A stretch of DNA of 7,836 nt from an uncultured Verrucomicrobiota bacterium (GCA_903905395.1 CAIVGD010000107.1:1-7836), one strand, 5' to 3'; shown: positions 1 to 6,566, counted from the first letter of the stretch. Numbers and translations: made by a program. Notes: generated from the letters alone by a model not told the origin.

Positions 1-1661
1 CGCTGATTGGTCCGACGCTGGCCGCCCAATATGGCTGGGGCCCCGGGTTTTTCTGGATCCTGCTGGGGTCGGTCTTTGCCGGCAGCGTGCATGACATGGT
101 GATCCTTTTCGGCTCGGTGCGTCATGGCGGACAATCCGTGGCCGTGATTGCGCGACGCGATGTCGGGCGCGTAACCGGACTCCTGACCGGCATTGCCATT
201 CTGTTTGTGATCATCGCGTCATTGGCTGGTTTGGGCGTGGCGGTGGTCAATGCCATGCAGAACAACGCCTGGGGCACCTTTGCCATTGCCAGCACCATCC
301 CGATTGCCATGGGGGTCGGGTATTACATGTTTCGCCTGCGTCCAGGTGCGATCCTCTCCGGGTCCATTGTCGGGTTTACGCTGGTCTGCACGGCAGTTTT
401 TTGCGGACCCTGGATTGCGCAATCCGGTGTGGCCGGGTGGTTTACCTTTCAGGCTAAAACGCTGAAATGGATGCTGCCGATCTATGGGTTTTGCGCGGCC
501 GTGCTGCCGGTCTGGTTGCTGCTGGCACCGCGCGACTATCTGAGTACGTTCATGAAGATCTGCGTGATAGACGCACTGGCCATTGGCGTGGTGGTTGTGC
601 ATCCGGACATCCGCATGCCGTTTGCCTCGGCCTTTGTCCATGGCGGTGGCCCGATCATTGCCGGCCCCTGGTGGCCGTATGTCTTTATCACCATTGCCTG
701 CGGTGCGATCTCGGGGTTTCACTCCCTGATTGCCTCGGGCACTACTTCTAAGCTGATTGAAAACGAGCGCCATATCCCGTTCATCGGCTACGGCGCCATG
801 GTGACCGAGGCTTTTGTCTCGCTCATGGCATTGATTGCAGCCACCACGCTGGTGCCGGCGGACTATTTTGCCATCAATACCTCCAAGGAGAAGTTTGATG
901 CCCTGGGGATGGCCGTGGTCAATCTGCCGGAGCTGAGCCAGCTGGTCGGGCTCGATGTGGCGCACCGCCCGGGCGGCGCCATTTCGCTGGCAGTGGGGAT
1001 GGCGCACATCTTTGCTAACATCGGGCACGGCCTGCAGCAGACCATGAAATATTGGTTTCAGTTCATCATCATGTTCGAGGCGCTCTTTATCCTGACCACG
1101 ATCGATGCGGGAACAAGGATCGGGAGATTCCTCGTGCAGGAGGTGCTGGGCTGGATTTGGAAACCGCTGGGGCGGGTGAGTTCGCCGACCGGTAGCGTGC
1201 TGGGCAGTGTTTTGTTTGTAGGGGCCTGGGGTTGGTTTCTCTATCAGGGGGTGATCGACCCTCAGGGGGGCATCAATAGTCTTTGGCCGATTTTTGGCGT
1301 GGCGAATCAACTGTTGGCTGTGATGGCGCTGGGGTTGGCCACCACCGTGTTGATTAAAATGGGGCGTGGAAAACTGGTCTGGGTGACCTTGCTGCCGTTG
1401 GCGTGGCTGGTGGTGGTGACATTCTCGGCTGGCTGGCTGAAAATCTTTAGTGCGGATCCGCGCCTAGGATTTCTGGCGGGGTTTCATGAGGCGCAAGTAG
1501 CGGGCAACGCTAAGTTGGCGGCGGCGCAAGCGATGAACGCCGGCGTCACGGGATTCTTTCTCGTCCTCGTGGTGCTGGTGCTGGGGGCGTGCGGACGCAT
1601 CTGGTGGCGGAAGTGGAAGGGGTTGAGCGTTCCGCCAGTGACGGAGACGGCCCACCAGTAG
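1..1661 (+). CDS. cstA: CstA-family transporter (carbon starvation protein A), 5'-truncated
   Basis: The reading frame is open from base 3 and runs off the left edge, so the true start lies outside the window; the GTG at 87 is internal. About 552 residues are visible, ending at TAG 1659-1661. The protein is very hydrophobic, with many membrane helices separated by short loops. Several blocks are recognisable as CstA: near the left edge a segment matching the family's GPxLAAQ...W...AGxVxDxVxLF pattern, GFHSLIASGTTSK at about fragment residues 238-250, FEALFILTTIDAGTR at 358-372, and LWPIFGVANQ at 427-436. Known members (E. coli CstA, BtsT/YjiY) are inner-membrane proteins that take up pyruvate with protons, and CstA has also been linked to peptide uptake; the substrate here cannot be decided. 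The C-terminus is a last helix followed by a short basic tail. Codon choice (GGC, GCC, ACC) differs from the downstream genes. Family assignment is secure; substrate is not. Confidence 0.95.
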   Translation, partial: LIGPTLAAQYGWGPGFFWILLGSVFAGSVHDMVILFGSVRHGGQSVAVIARRDVGRVTGLLTGIAILFVIIASLAGLGVAVVNAMQNNAWGTFAIASTIPIAMGVGYYMFRLRPGAILSGSIVGFTLVCTAVFCGPWIAQSGVAGWFTFQAKTLKWMLPIYGFCAAVLPVWLLLAPRDYLSTFMKICVIDALAIGVVVVHPDIRMPFASAFVHGGGPIIAGPWWPYVFITIACGAISGFHSLIASGTTSKLIENERHIPFIGYGAMVTEAFVSLMALIAATTLVPADYFAINTSKEKFDALGMAVVNLPELSQLVGLDVAHRPGGAISLAVGMAHIFANIGHGLQQTMKYWFQFIIMFEALFILTTIDAGTRIGRFLVQEVLGWIWKPLGRVSSPTGSVLGSVLFVGAWGWFLYQGVIDPQGGINSLWPIFGVANQLLAVMALGLATTVLIKMGRGKLVWVTLLPLAWLVVVTFSAGWLKIFSADPRLGFLAGFHEAQVAGNAKLAAAQAMNAGVTGFFLVLVVLVLGACGRIWWRKWKGLSVPPVTETAHQ

Positions 1662-1700
1662 AAGTTTAAGTTTAAGTTGAAGTCAGTGGGGAGGGTTGTG
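1662..1700. repeat. degenerate AAGTTT hexamer run after cstA
   Basis: Just after the cstA stop, 1662-1682 reads as a degenerate tandem hexamer: AAGTTT, AAGTTT, AAGTTG, AAG. The 18-mer AGTTTAAGTTGAAGTCAG at 1669-1686 recurs with one mismatch at 6441-6458 in the other large intergenic gap. The function is unknown; it looks like part of a dispersed intergenic repeat. Confidence 0.5.
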
Positions 1701-1707
1701 AGCGATT

Positions 1708-1731
1708 GTAGGGCGGGCATTCCTGCCCGCC
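1708..1731 (+). repeat. Hairpin repeat copy 1 (GTAG + perfect 8-bp stem)
   Basis: GTAG at 1708-1711 leads into GGCGGGCA (1712-1719), a TTCC loop (1720-1723) and TGCCCGCC (1724-1731), a perfect 8-bp GC-rich stem with a 4-base loop. It lies 47 bp after the cstA stop, so it could act in transcription termination, but only a broken T-run (TTCCGAATTTGTG) follows. Related elements at 6483-6510 and 6541-6566 argue that it is a dispersed repeat rather than a gene-specific terminator. Confidence 0.65.
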
Positions 1732-1805
1732 TTCCGAATTTGTGTCGATTGTGTGACAAACGAAGCAAGGATTTGATTTTTTCTGAGAGTGGCTAGAGAG
1801 GGAGG

Positions 1806-3035
1806 ATGTTATTACGGCGGATCGTCATGACTCTTCTCCTCCTGACTCTTTCGCTGCATGCGGCGGAGGTGCCGGAGACGCTGTTTCTGAGCTGGGAAGG
1901 GAATCCCTGCCGGACGATGACGGCGCAGTGGTTGCGTGGACCCGGATTTGGGGATCGCCCTGACGCGAAAAAACCGGAAGAGGTTCGATGGCGGAAGGCG
2001 GGGGGCGGGGAGTGGCAGGTGCTCACCACAAAAACACAACCGTTCCCAGATCCGGGGAAAAAAGGGTTGCCTCGCTGGATGGTGATAAAGGCGAACTGGG
2101 AGGATCTGGAGCCTGGAGCCGAATATGTTTTCCGGTTTGGGGATTCGGCGGAGATGAAATTTAGGACCGCCCCGGAGAAGCTGGTGGAGGGAGTCACCTT
2201 CGTCGAAGGGGGGGATTGCGATGTGACGAAGCGGGCGGAGGAGATGATCTCCCTGGGGTGTCGCCAGGACCCACTTTTTTTCAGCGTGGGGGGGGATCTC
2301 GCCTACGGCGATTGGATGAGTGTGGCGAAGGAGATCGCATTCCTGCAGCAGTGGAGCCGTTCGGCTCGAACGTCGGCCGGTCGGCTTGTTCCTTTAGTCG
2401 CGGGCATTGGCAATCACGAGGTGATGGTCGGCTACGTGCAGGATGGGGCGACCTTCGAGCAGATGAAGGCGCAGGCACCGTTTTTTTACACCCTGTTCGG
2501 CGGGCTCTACCGTACTGCGGAGCCGGTGGCGTTGGATTTCGGTGATTATCTTTCCATGCTCCTGCTGGATTCGGGTCATTTGATACCCATTAAGGAGCAG
2601 ACGGGTTGGTTGGAAAAGAATCTGAACTTGCGGAAAGTGGTTCCGTGGGTCTTTGTCTCGTGGCACGTTATGGCGTTTCCTTCGGCAAGGAGTTGGAACT
2701 CGCAGAAGGAGATCGTGGACGTCCGGAGGGAGTGGGTGCCGGTGTTGGAGAGATCCCAAGTGGCGGCGGTTTTTAATCATCACGACCACAACCTTCAGCG
2801 GGTGGAGACGGAGGGAAAATTCGGCCGGAAAATCCAGTTTTTTGGGAACGGGGCGATCGGGGTGGAAGCGAGGCCGGTGCAGTGCCAGGAGTCGAAGCGG
2901 CTGGCAAAGGCTTGGGCGGAGGAAAATTATGTGAATGTGATTTCGATCCGGCGGGATGGAACCACAGTGCGTTCCCTTGCGCCGGATGGTCGGGAACTGG
3001 ATCGGGTGGATCTAGAGACATCCCGAGCGCGGTAA
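1806..3035 (+). CDS. Secreted purple-acid-phosphatase-like metallophosphoesterase
   Basis: 409 residues. Residues 1-20 form a signal peptide (basic MLLRR, then a leucine-rich core, with cleavage near LHA-A at 19-20). Residues about 21-123 resemble the fibronectin-like N-terminal domain of purple acid phosphatases, ending in an LEPGAEYVFRFG-type strand. The calcineurin-like catalytic domain follows. Its metal-ligand series is complete: D137 in GGDCD, D164 and Y167 in GDLAYGDW, N203 and H204 in GNHE, H287 in SWH, and H326 and H328 in HHDHN. Spacing closely matches kidney bean PAP (D135, D164, Y167, N201, H286, H323, H325). Family members hydrolyse phosphomonoesters or diesters with a binuclear Fe-metal centre; export suggests scavenging of phosphate outside the cytoplasm, which is inference. 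The substrate-contacting histidine pair usual a few residues after the SWH-type motif is not evident. Start: ATG 1806 directly abuts GGAGG at 1801-1805; in-frame ATG 1827 (residue 8) is a possible alternative that would still leave a short signal peptide. Confidence 0.88.
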   Translation: MLLRRIVMTLLLLTLSLHAAEVPETLFLSWEGNPCRTMTAQWLRGPGFGDRPDAKKPEEVRWRKAGGGEWQVLTTKTQPFPDPGKKGLPRWMVIKANWEDLEPGAEYVFRFGDSAEMKFRTAPEKLVEGVTFVEGGDCDVTKRAEEMISLGCRQDPLFFSVGGDLAYGDWMSVAKEIAFLQQWSRSARTSAGRLVPLVAGIGNHEVMVGYVQDGATFEQMKAQAPFFYTLFGGLYRTAEPVALDFGDYLSMLLLDSGHLIPIKEQTGWLEKNLNLRKVVPWVFVSWHVMAFPSARSWNSQKEIVDVRREWVPVLERSQVAAVFNHHDHNLQRVETEGKFGRKIQFFGNGAIGVEARPVQCQESKRLAKAWAEENYVNVISIRRDGTTVRSLAPDGRELDRVDLETSRAR

Positions 3036-3079
3036 TTCTACGCATCGACACTCTGCGCGGTTTCTGGTGTTCTCGGTCT

Positions 3080-4021
3080 ATGATTGTGCCCACGAATTGG
3101 TTGGAATCGTATCGCGACCTGCGTTGGCAGGGGGGGCTGGAAATTCTGATTCTGACTGCGGTATTTTATTACGGGTACAAGCTGCTGCGGCGGACTCAAG
3201 GGGCGAAGGTGCTGAGCGGATTCCTTCTTGTTTTTGTCGTGGCACTGGTGGCCTCGCGGTTTTTGGAGTTGCGGGTCCTGAGTTTTCTTTTGCAGGCGTT
3301 CGTCTCGGTATTGGTCTTGGCGTTTCTCATTCTGTTCCAGCCGGAAATCCGGCGGGCATTGGCGGAGATCGGGCGGGCGGGCGGATTTTCCATGTATGCG
3401 GAGCGGCAATCGTTCGTCATAGAGGAGGTGATCAAAGCGATCGAGGCCTTGCGGGAGAGGAAGTACGGGGCGCTCATCGTCTTTGAACAGTCGGACTTGG
3501 CGCAGGGGGTGATGGATTCGGGCGTGCCGTTGCACGGGATTATTTCGGAGGAGCTTCTGGCGACGATTTTTTTCAATCAAACACCGTTGCATGATGGGGC
3601 TGTGATTTTGCGTGGGGACCGGTTGGTCGCGGCGGGATGTATCCTTCCGGTAAGTCAGCAGGGGATGAGCCGAATGCTGGGGCTGAGGCATCGGGCGGCA
3701 TTGGGATTAAGCGAGGAGAGTGATGCTGTGGTGCTGGTGCTCTCCGAGGAGTCGGGCGAGTTGACCCTTTGCCGGCGCGGCGCGATGGAGAGACCCTTGG
3801 AAATCGATGGATTGCGGCAGAGGTTGACCGAGATGTTGGTGGGGGATGGGGAAGGGGTTTCTTGGGCTGGGGGGGTGGTGAGGGGATTCCTCCGGCCTTC
3901 TGGCGGGCCGCGGGCGCTTGGGCGGCGATTTCTGCGGACGACGATCTGTTTTGTGCTTTCGGTGATTGTCTGGGGAGTTCTTGGGGTGATCGTGGCGGGC
4001 ATGCGGTCGGGGTTGCGCTGA
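3080..4021 (+). CDS. cdaA: Diadenylate cyclase CdaA (c-di-AMP synthase) with extra C-terminal helix
   Basis: 313 residues. It condenses two ATP into the second messenger c-di-AMP at the membrane. Three N-terminal membrane helices are visible (about residues 19-36, 45-60 and 68-86), followed by the linker FQPEIRRALAEIGR (87-99) typical of CdaA/YbbP. The DAC catalytic domain then contains the DGA motif (D172-A174, within TPLHDGAVIL) and the RHR motif (R203-R205, within GLRHRAALGLSE), both required for cyclase activity. The protein is longer than the roughly 270 residues usual in Firmicutes; after the DAC domain comes a glycine/arginine-rich linker and a strongly hydrophobic segment at about 286-307. 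I chose ATG 3080 because the downstream protein begins as CdaA proteins do; the frame stays open back to 2882, but that part overlaps the phosphatase gene and is not CdaA-like. No clear Shine-Dalgarno sequence precedes it. It lies 44 bp after the phosphatase gene and overlaps glmM by one base (TGATG). The cdaR gene usually found between cdaA and glmM is missing. Confidence 0.93.
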   Translation: MIVPTNWLESYRDLRWQGGLEILILTAVFYYGYKLLRRTQGAKVLSGFLLVFVVALVASRFLELRVLSFLLQAFVSVLVLAFLILFQPEIRRALAEIGRAGGFSMYAERQSFVIEEVIKAIEALRERKYGALIVFEQSDLAQGVMDSGVPLHGIISEELLATIFFNQTPLHDGAVILRGDRLVAAGCILPVSQQGMSRMLGLRHRAALGLSEESDAVVLVLSEESGELTLCRRGAMERPLEIDGLRQRLTEMLVGDGEGVSWAGGVVRGFLRPSGGPRALGRRFLRTTICFVLSVIVWGVLGVIVAGMRSGLR

Positions 4022-5385
4022 TGGGGGGAGGAGCGGGACGCCGGTGGTTCGGCACGGACGGCATCCGGGGACGGGTGGGGAAAGTGCCGATGACAGCGGA
4101 GTTTGTGGCGGCGGTGGGATTGGCGGCGGGGAAATATTTTGCGCAAAAGTCACCAAACGGAAAGGTGATCATCGCCCGCGATACGCGCGAGTCGGGGCCG
4201 ATGTTGGAGGCGGCGTTGATCTCGGGGTTACAAGCGGCGGGATTGGCGGCGGAGGCGGTGGGGGTGATGCCCAGCGGAGGGGCGGCGATGATCGTGGCGG
4301 AGAAAAGAGCCTGCGCGGGTGCGACCCTGAGTGCGTCTCACAATCCGGCGGGCGACAACGGGGTGAAGTTTTTCGGGGCGGACGGGTCGAAGCTGACGGA
4401 TGGGGAGGAGTCGGCCATTGAGGGGTTGCTGGATGTGGAGAATCCGCCGTCGATCGCGGAGAAAACGAAGGAGCTGGATTTTTCCTGCCAGACCTCGGCC
4501 TTTGAGGCGTATCGAAACCGGCTGAGCAAGGGGTTTCCTGGGGATTTCTCGTTGAAGGGGCTGAAGATCGTGGTGGATGCGGCGCACGGGGCGGCATGGT
4601 TCACCACGCCTGAAATTCTGCGGGGATTGGGAGCGGAGGTGGAGGTGATAGGGAACCGGCCGGACGGAAAAAACATCAACGAGGGATGCGGATCCGAACA
4701 ACCCGAGAAGTTGATCGGGGCGGTGAAAGGGAAGAAGGGTTGGATCGGCGTGGCACACGACGGAGATGCCGACAGGCTCGTGCTGGTGGACGAGGAGGGG
4801 GAGAAAGTGGACGGAGACGAGGTGATTGCGATGGCGGCTTTGGACGCGCTGGAGAGAGGAAAGCTCCCGGGCAAAACGGTGGTGGTTACCGTGATGAGCA
4901 ATTTGGGGTTGGATGAGGCGATGGGGGCCAGGGGCGGGAGGGTTAAAAGAACGTCGGTGGGGGACAGGTATGTGATGGAGGCGATGCGGCAGGGGGGATT
5001 TATCGTGGGAGGAGAACAATCTGGGCATCTGCTTTTTTTGGATGCTTCGCCGGCGGGGGATGGACTGCTGTCGGCGTTGAAGATCTTGGATCTGGTGCAA
5101 AGAAAGAAGGAGCCGCTGAGCCGATTGCGAAAAGTGATGCAGAGGTATCCGCAAAATCTTGTGAATCTGAGGGTGAGGCACAAGCCGGCGTGGGAGTCGG
5201 TGCCGCCGTTGGCGGCGGCGGTACGGCAGATGGAAAAGTTTTTGGGAAAGAAGGGACGGATTCTCCTGAGGTATTCGGGCACGGAGAATCTTGTGCGCCT
5301 GCTTGTAGAAGCCGACGAAATGGATAAGATCCGGCAAGTTCAGGAAAGGCTGCTGCCGATTTTGAAAGAACATTTAGGAGAATAA
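4021..5385 (+). CDS. glmM: Phosphoglucosamine mutase GlmM
   Basis: 454 residues, close to the usual 445-450. It converts glucosamine-6-phosphate to glucosamine-1-phosphate in the cytoplasm, on the way to UDP-GlcNAc for peptidoglycan and other envelope polymers. All motifs of the alpha-D-phosphohexomutase family are present in order: WFGTDGIRG at 9-17, the phosphoserine loop TLSASHNP at 102-109 (S106 as the phosphorylated serine), the metal-binding DGDADR at 247-252, the sugar-recognition loop GEQSGH at 331-336, and the phosphate-binding RYSGTENLVR at 417-426. GEQSGH is the GlmM form of the sugar loop and argues against phosphomannomutase. The start is ATG 4021, which shares its A with the cdaA stop codon TGA (TGATG), so translation is probably coupled; the open frame back to 3769 lies inside cdaA and has no GlmM similarity. 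In Firmicutes GlmM binds CdaA and lowers its activity, so co-expression here fits a functional pair. Codons favour GGG/GGA and GCG. Confidence 0.96.
   Translation: MGGGAGRRWFGTDGIRGRVGKVPMTAEFVAAVGLAAGKYFAQKSPNGKVIIARDTRESGPMLEAALISGLQAAGLAAEAVGVMPSGGAAMIVAEKRACAGATLSASHNPAGDNGVKFFGADGSKLTDGEESAIEGLLDVENPPSIAEKTKELDFSCQTSAFEAYRNRLSKGFPGDFSLKGLKIVVDAAHGAAWFTTPEILRGLGAEVEVIGNRPDGKNINEGCGSEQPEKLIGAVKGKKGWIGVAHDGDADRLVLVDEEGEKVDGDEVIAMAALDALERGKLPGKTVVVTVMSNLGLDEAMGARGGRVKRTSVGDRYVMEAMRQGGFIVGGEQSGHLLFLDASPAGDGLLSALKILDLVQRKKEPLSRLRKVMQRYPQNLVNLRVRHKPAWESVPPLAAAVRQMEKFLGKKGRILLRYSGTENLVRLLVEADEMDKIRQVQERLLPILKEHLGE
5376..5380 (+). promoter_or_regulatory. Ribosome binding site of tal inside the end of glmM
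   Basis: AGGAG at 5376-5380 lies within the last codons of glmM, 10 bases before the tal ATG at 5391, followed by an A-rich spacer. It is the clearest Shine-Dalgarno sequence in the operon, fixes the tal start and supports co-transcription with glmM. Confidence 0.75.
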
Positions 5386-5390
5386 AAAAA

Positions 5391-6350
5391 ATGAGCGCAA
5401 ATGCACTGGAACAGCTAAAAAAGTTCACCACCGTAGTGGCGGACACGGGAGACTTTGCCTTGATTCAGGAATACACGCCGCAGGATGCGACGACCAACCC
5501 GACTTTGATTGAGAAGGCGGTGGGGATGCCGGCCTACCAATCCCTGTTGGAGAAGGCGATCGCTGATGGAAAAGGTGGGGCGGGGTCGAAGGAGGAACGG
5601 GCGCGCGCGATCATCGACCGACTCTTGATTCTTTTTGGATGCGAGATCCTGAAGATTGTGCCGGGACGGGTTTCAACCGAGGTGGATGCGAGACTTTCCT
5701 TCGATGCAGATGCGATGGTGGCCAAGGCCAGGCAACTGATCGGAATGTACAAGGCGGAGGGGATCGATAGGGAGCGGGTTTTGATCAAGATCGCGGCAAA
5801 TTGGGAGGGAACTCAGGCGGCGAAGATCGTCCAGAAAGAAGGGATCCAGTGCAACCTGACGCTGATGTTCTCCCTGCCGCAGGCGGTGGGGTGTGCGGAG
5901 GCGGGAGCGCGCTTGATTTCGCCTTTTGTAGGGCGGATTTATGACTGGTACAAGAAGAGCACGGGCAAGGAGTACACGGGGGCGGAGGATCCCGGGGTGA
6001 AATCGGTGCGGCAGATTTACGCCTATTACAAAAAGTTCGGATACCCGACTCAGGTGATGGGGGCAAGCTTTCGGAATATGGGGCAGATTGTGGAGCTGGC
6101 TGGGTGTGACCTACTGACGATCAGCCCGAACTTACTGGGGGAGTTGAAGGCCTCGACGGTGAAGGTGGAAAAGAAGTTGGATGCCGAGGTGGCGAAGAAG
6201 GACCCGATCGCGAAGCTCCCGCTCGACGAGAAGACCTACCGATTCCTGCTGAATGAAGATGCGATGGCGACGGAAAAGCTGGCGGAAGGAATCCGGTCTT
6301 TTTCGGCTGATATTGTGAAGTTGGAGAAGAAAATTCTCGCAAAGATTTGA
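5391..6350 (+). CDS. tal: Transaldolase (TalB type)
   Basis: 319 residues, matching the roughly 317 of E. coli TalB. It moves a dihydroxyacetone unit between sedoheptulose-7-phosphate and glyceraldehyde-3-phosphate, giving erythrose-4-phosphate and fructose-6-phosphate in the non-oxidative pentose phosphate pathway. Active-site residues align with E. coli at a constant offset of one: D18 in VVADTGD, N36 in DATTNP, E97 in STEVDARLSFD, the Schiff-base lysine K133 in LIKIAANWEG, T157 in CNLTLMF, and S177 in LISPFVGRIYDWYK. The start ATG 5391 follows the glmM stop by 5 bp and has a good ribosome binding site, so it is very likely the third gene of the cdaA-glmM-tal unit. Its product fructose-6-phosphate is the substrate of GlmS, one step upstream of GlmM, which gives a plausible metabolic reason for the linkage (inference). 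No clear rho-independent terminator follows. Confidence 0.96.
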   Translation: MSANALEQLKKFTTVVADTGDFALIQEYTPQDATTNPTLIEKAVGMPAYQSLLEKAIADGKGGAGSKEERARAIIDRLLILFGCEILKIVPGRVSTEVDARLSFDADAMVAKARQLIGMYKAEGIDRERVLIKIAANWEGTQAAKIVQKEGIQCNLTLMFSLPQAVGCAEAGARLISPFVGRIYDWYKKSTGKEYTGAEDPGVKSVRQIYAYYKKFGYPTQVMGASFRNMGQIVELAGCDLLTISPNLLGELKASTVKVEKKLDAEVAKKDPIAKLPLDEKTYRFLLNEDAMATEKLAEGIRSFSADIVKLEKKILAKI

Positions 6351-6440
6351 CCTCTGACCCCATGGAACCATGGCGCCGCCGCCGAGAGGAGATGGAAGAT
6401 GGGGATCCAGCGGTAGCTGGACGCAGACTCGAGGACCGCG

Positions 6441-6458
6441 AGTTTAAGCTGAAGTCAG
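6441..6458 (+). repeat. Second copy of AGTTTAAGYTGAAGTCAG
   Basis: AGTTTAAGCTGAAGTCAG here matches 1669-1686 at 17 of 18 positions in the same orientation. Both copies are intergenic and both lie near a GTAG hairpin repeat, suggesting that they belong to one composite repeat. Confidence 0.55.
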
Positions 6459-6482
6459 AAGAGCTGAAAACTGAGGGCTAAG

Positions 6483-6510
6483 GTAGCGGCGGCATCTCCG
6501 GGGCCGCCTA
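6483..6510 (+). repeat. Hairpin repeat copy 2 (GTAG form)
   Basis: GTAG at 6483-6486 precedes GGCGGC (6488-6493) and its exact complement GCCGCC (6503-6508), with a 9-base loop ATCTCCGGG. The outer TA at 6484-6485 can also pair with TA at 6509-6510. The head, GC-rich stem and TCC in the loop resemble the copy at 1708-1731. Confidence 0.5.
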
Positions 6511-6540
6511 GCTGGACGGACAAATTTGAATATCAACGCA

Positions 6541-6566
6541 GGCGTTCTAAGGACAGACCGCCCTAC
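6541..6566 (-). repeat. Hairpin repeat copy 3 (minus strand, GTAGGGCGG head)
   Basis: Read on the minus strand from 6566, it begins GTAGGGCGGTCTGTCC, sharing GTAGGGCGG with the copy at 1708. The stem is AGACCGCC (6555-6562) against GGCGTTCT (6541-6548), 7 of 8 pairs, with a 6-base loop. It has the opposite orientation to copies 1 and 2. Confidence 0.55.

Noticed and set aside
219..1310. Long antisense open frame (363 codons) opposite cstA
   Set aside because: The cstA frame carries clear conserved family motifs; the antisense protein is low-complexity and hydrophilic without any domain.
1732..1805. Promoter for the phosphatase gene in the TTGTGT...GATTTGATT stretch
   Set aside because: No -35/-10 pair with good sequence and spacing stands out, so I do not call one.
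2882..3079. 66-codon upstream extension of the cdaA frame into the phosphatase gene
   Set aside because: It overlaps a well-supported gene, has no CdaA similarity, and ATG 3080 gives the expected N-terminus.
3769..4020. 84-codon upstream extension of the glmM frame
   Set aside because: It lies wholly inside cdaA and is Gly/Trp-rich shadow sequence; GlmM proteins begin right after ATG 4021.
4228..5373. Long antisense open frame (381 codons) opposite glmM
   Set aside because: It is His/Arg/Pro-rich with no recognisable domain. Long antisense frames are expected where the coding strand is G-rich and uses few codons that read as stops in reverse.
6360..6373. CCATGG-AA-CCATGG just after tal as a terminator or operator
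   Set aside because: The stem is only 5 bp with a 4-base loop and no T-run follows; a single occurrence gives no support for a binding site.
6392..6481. Small ORF of 29 codons (MEDGDPAVAGRRLEDREFKL...) after a GAGAGGAG stretch
   Set aside because: Its second half is simply the translation of the intergenic 18-mer and its degenerate continuation, and the purine run abuts the ATG too closely. Most likely spurious.
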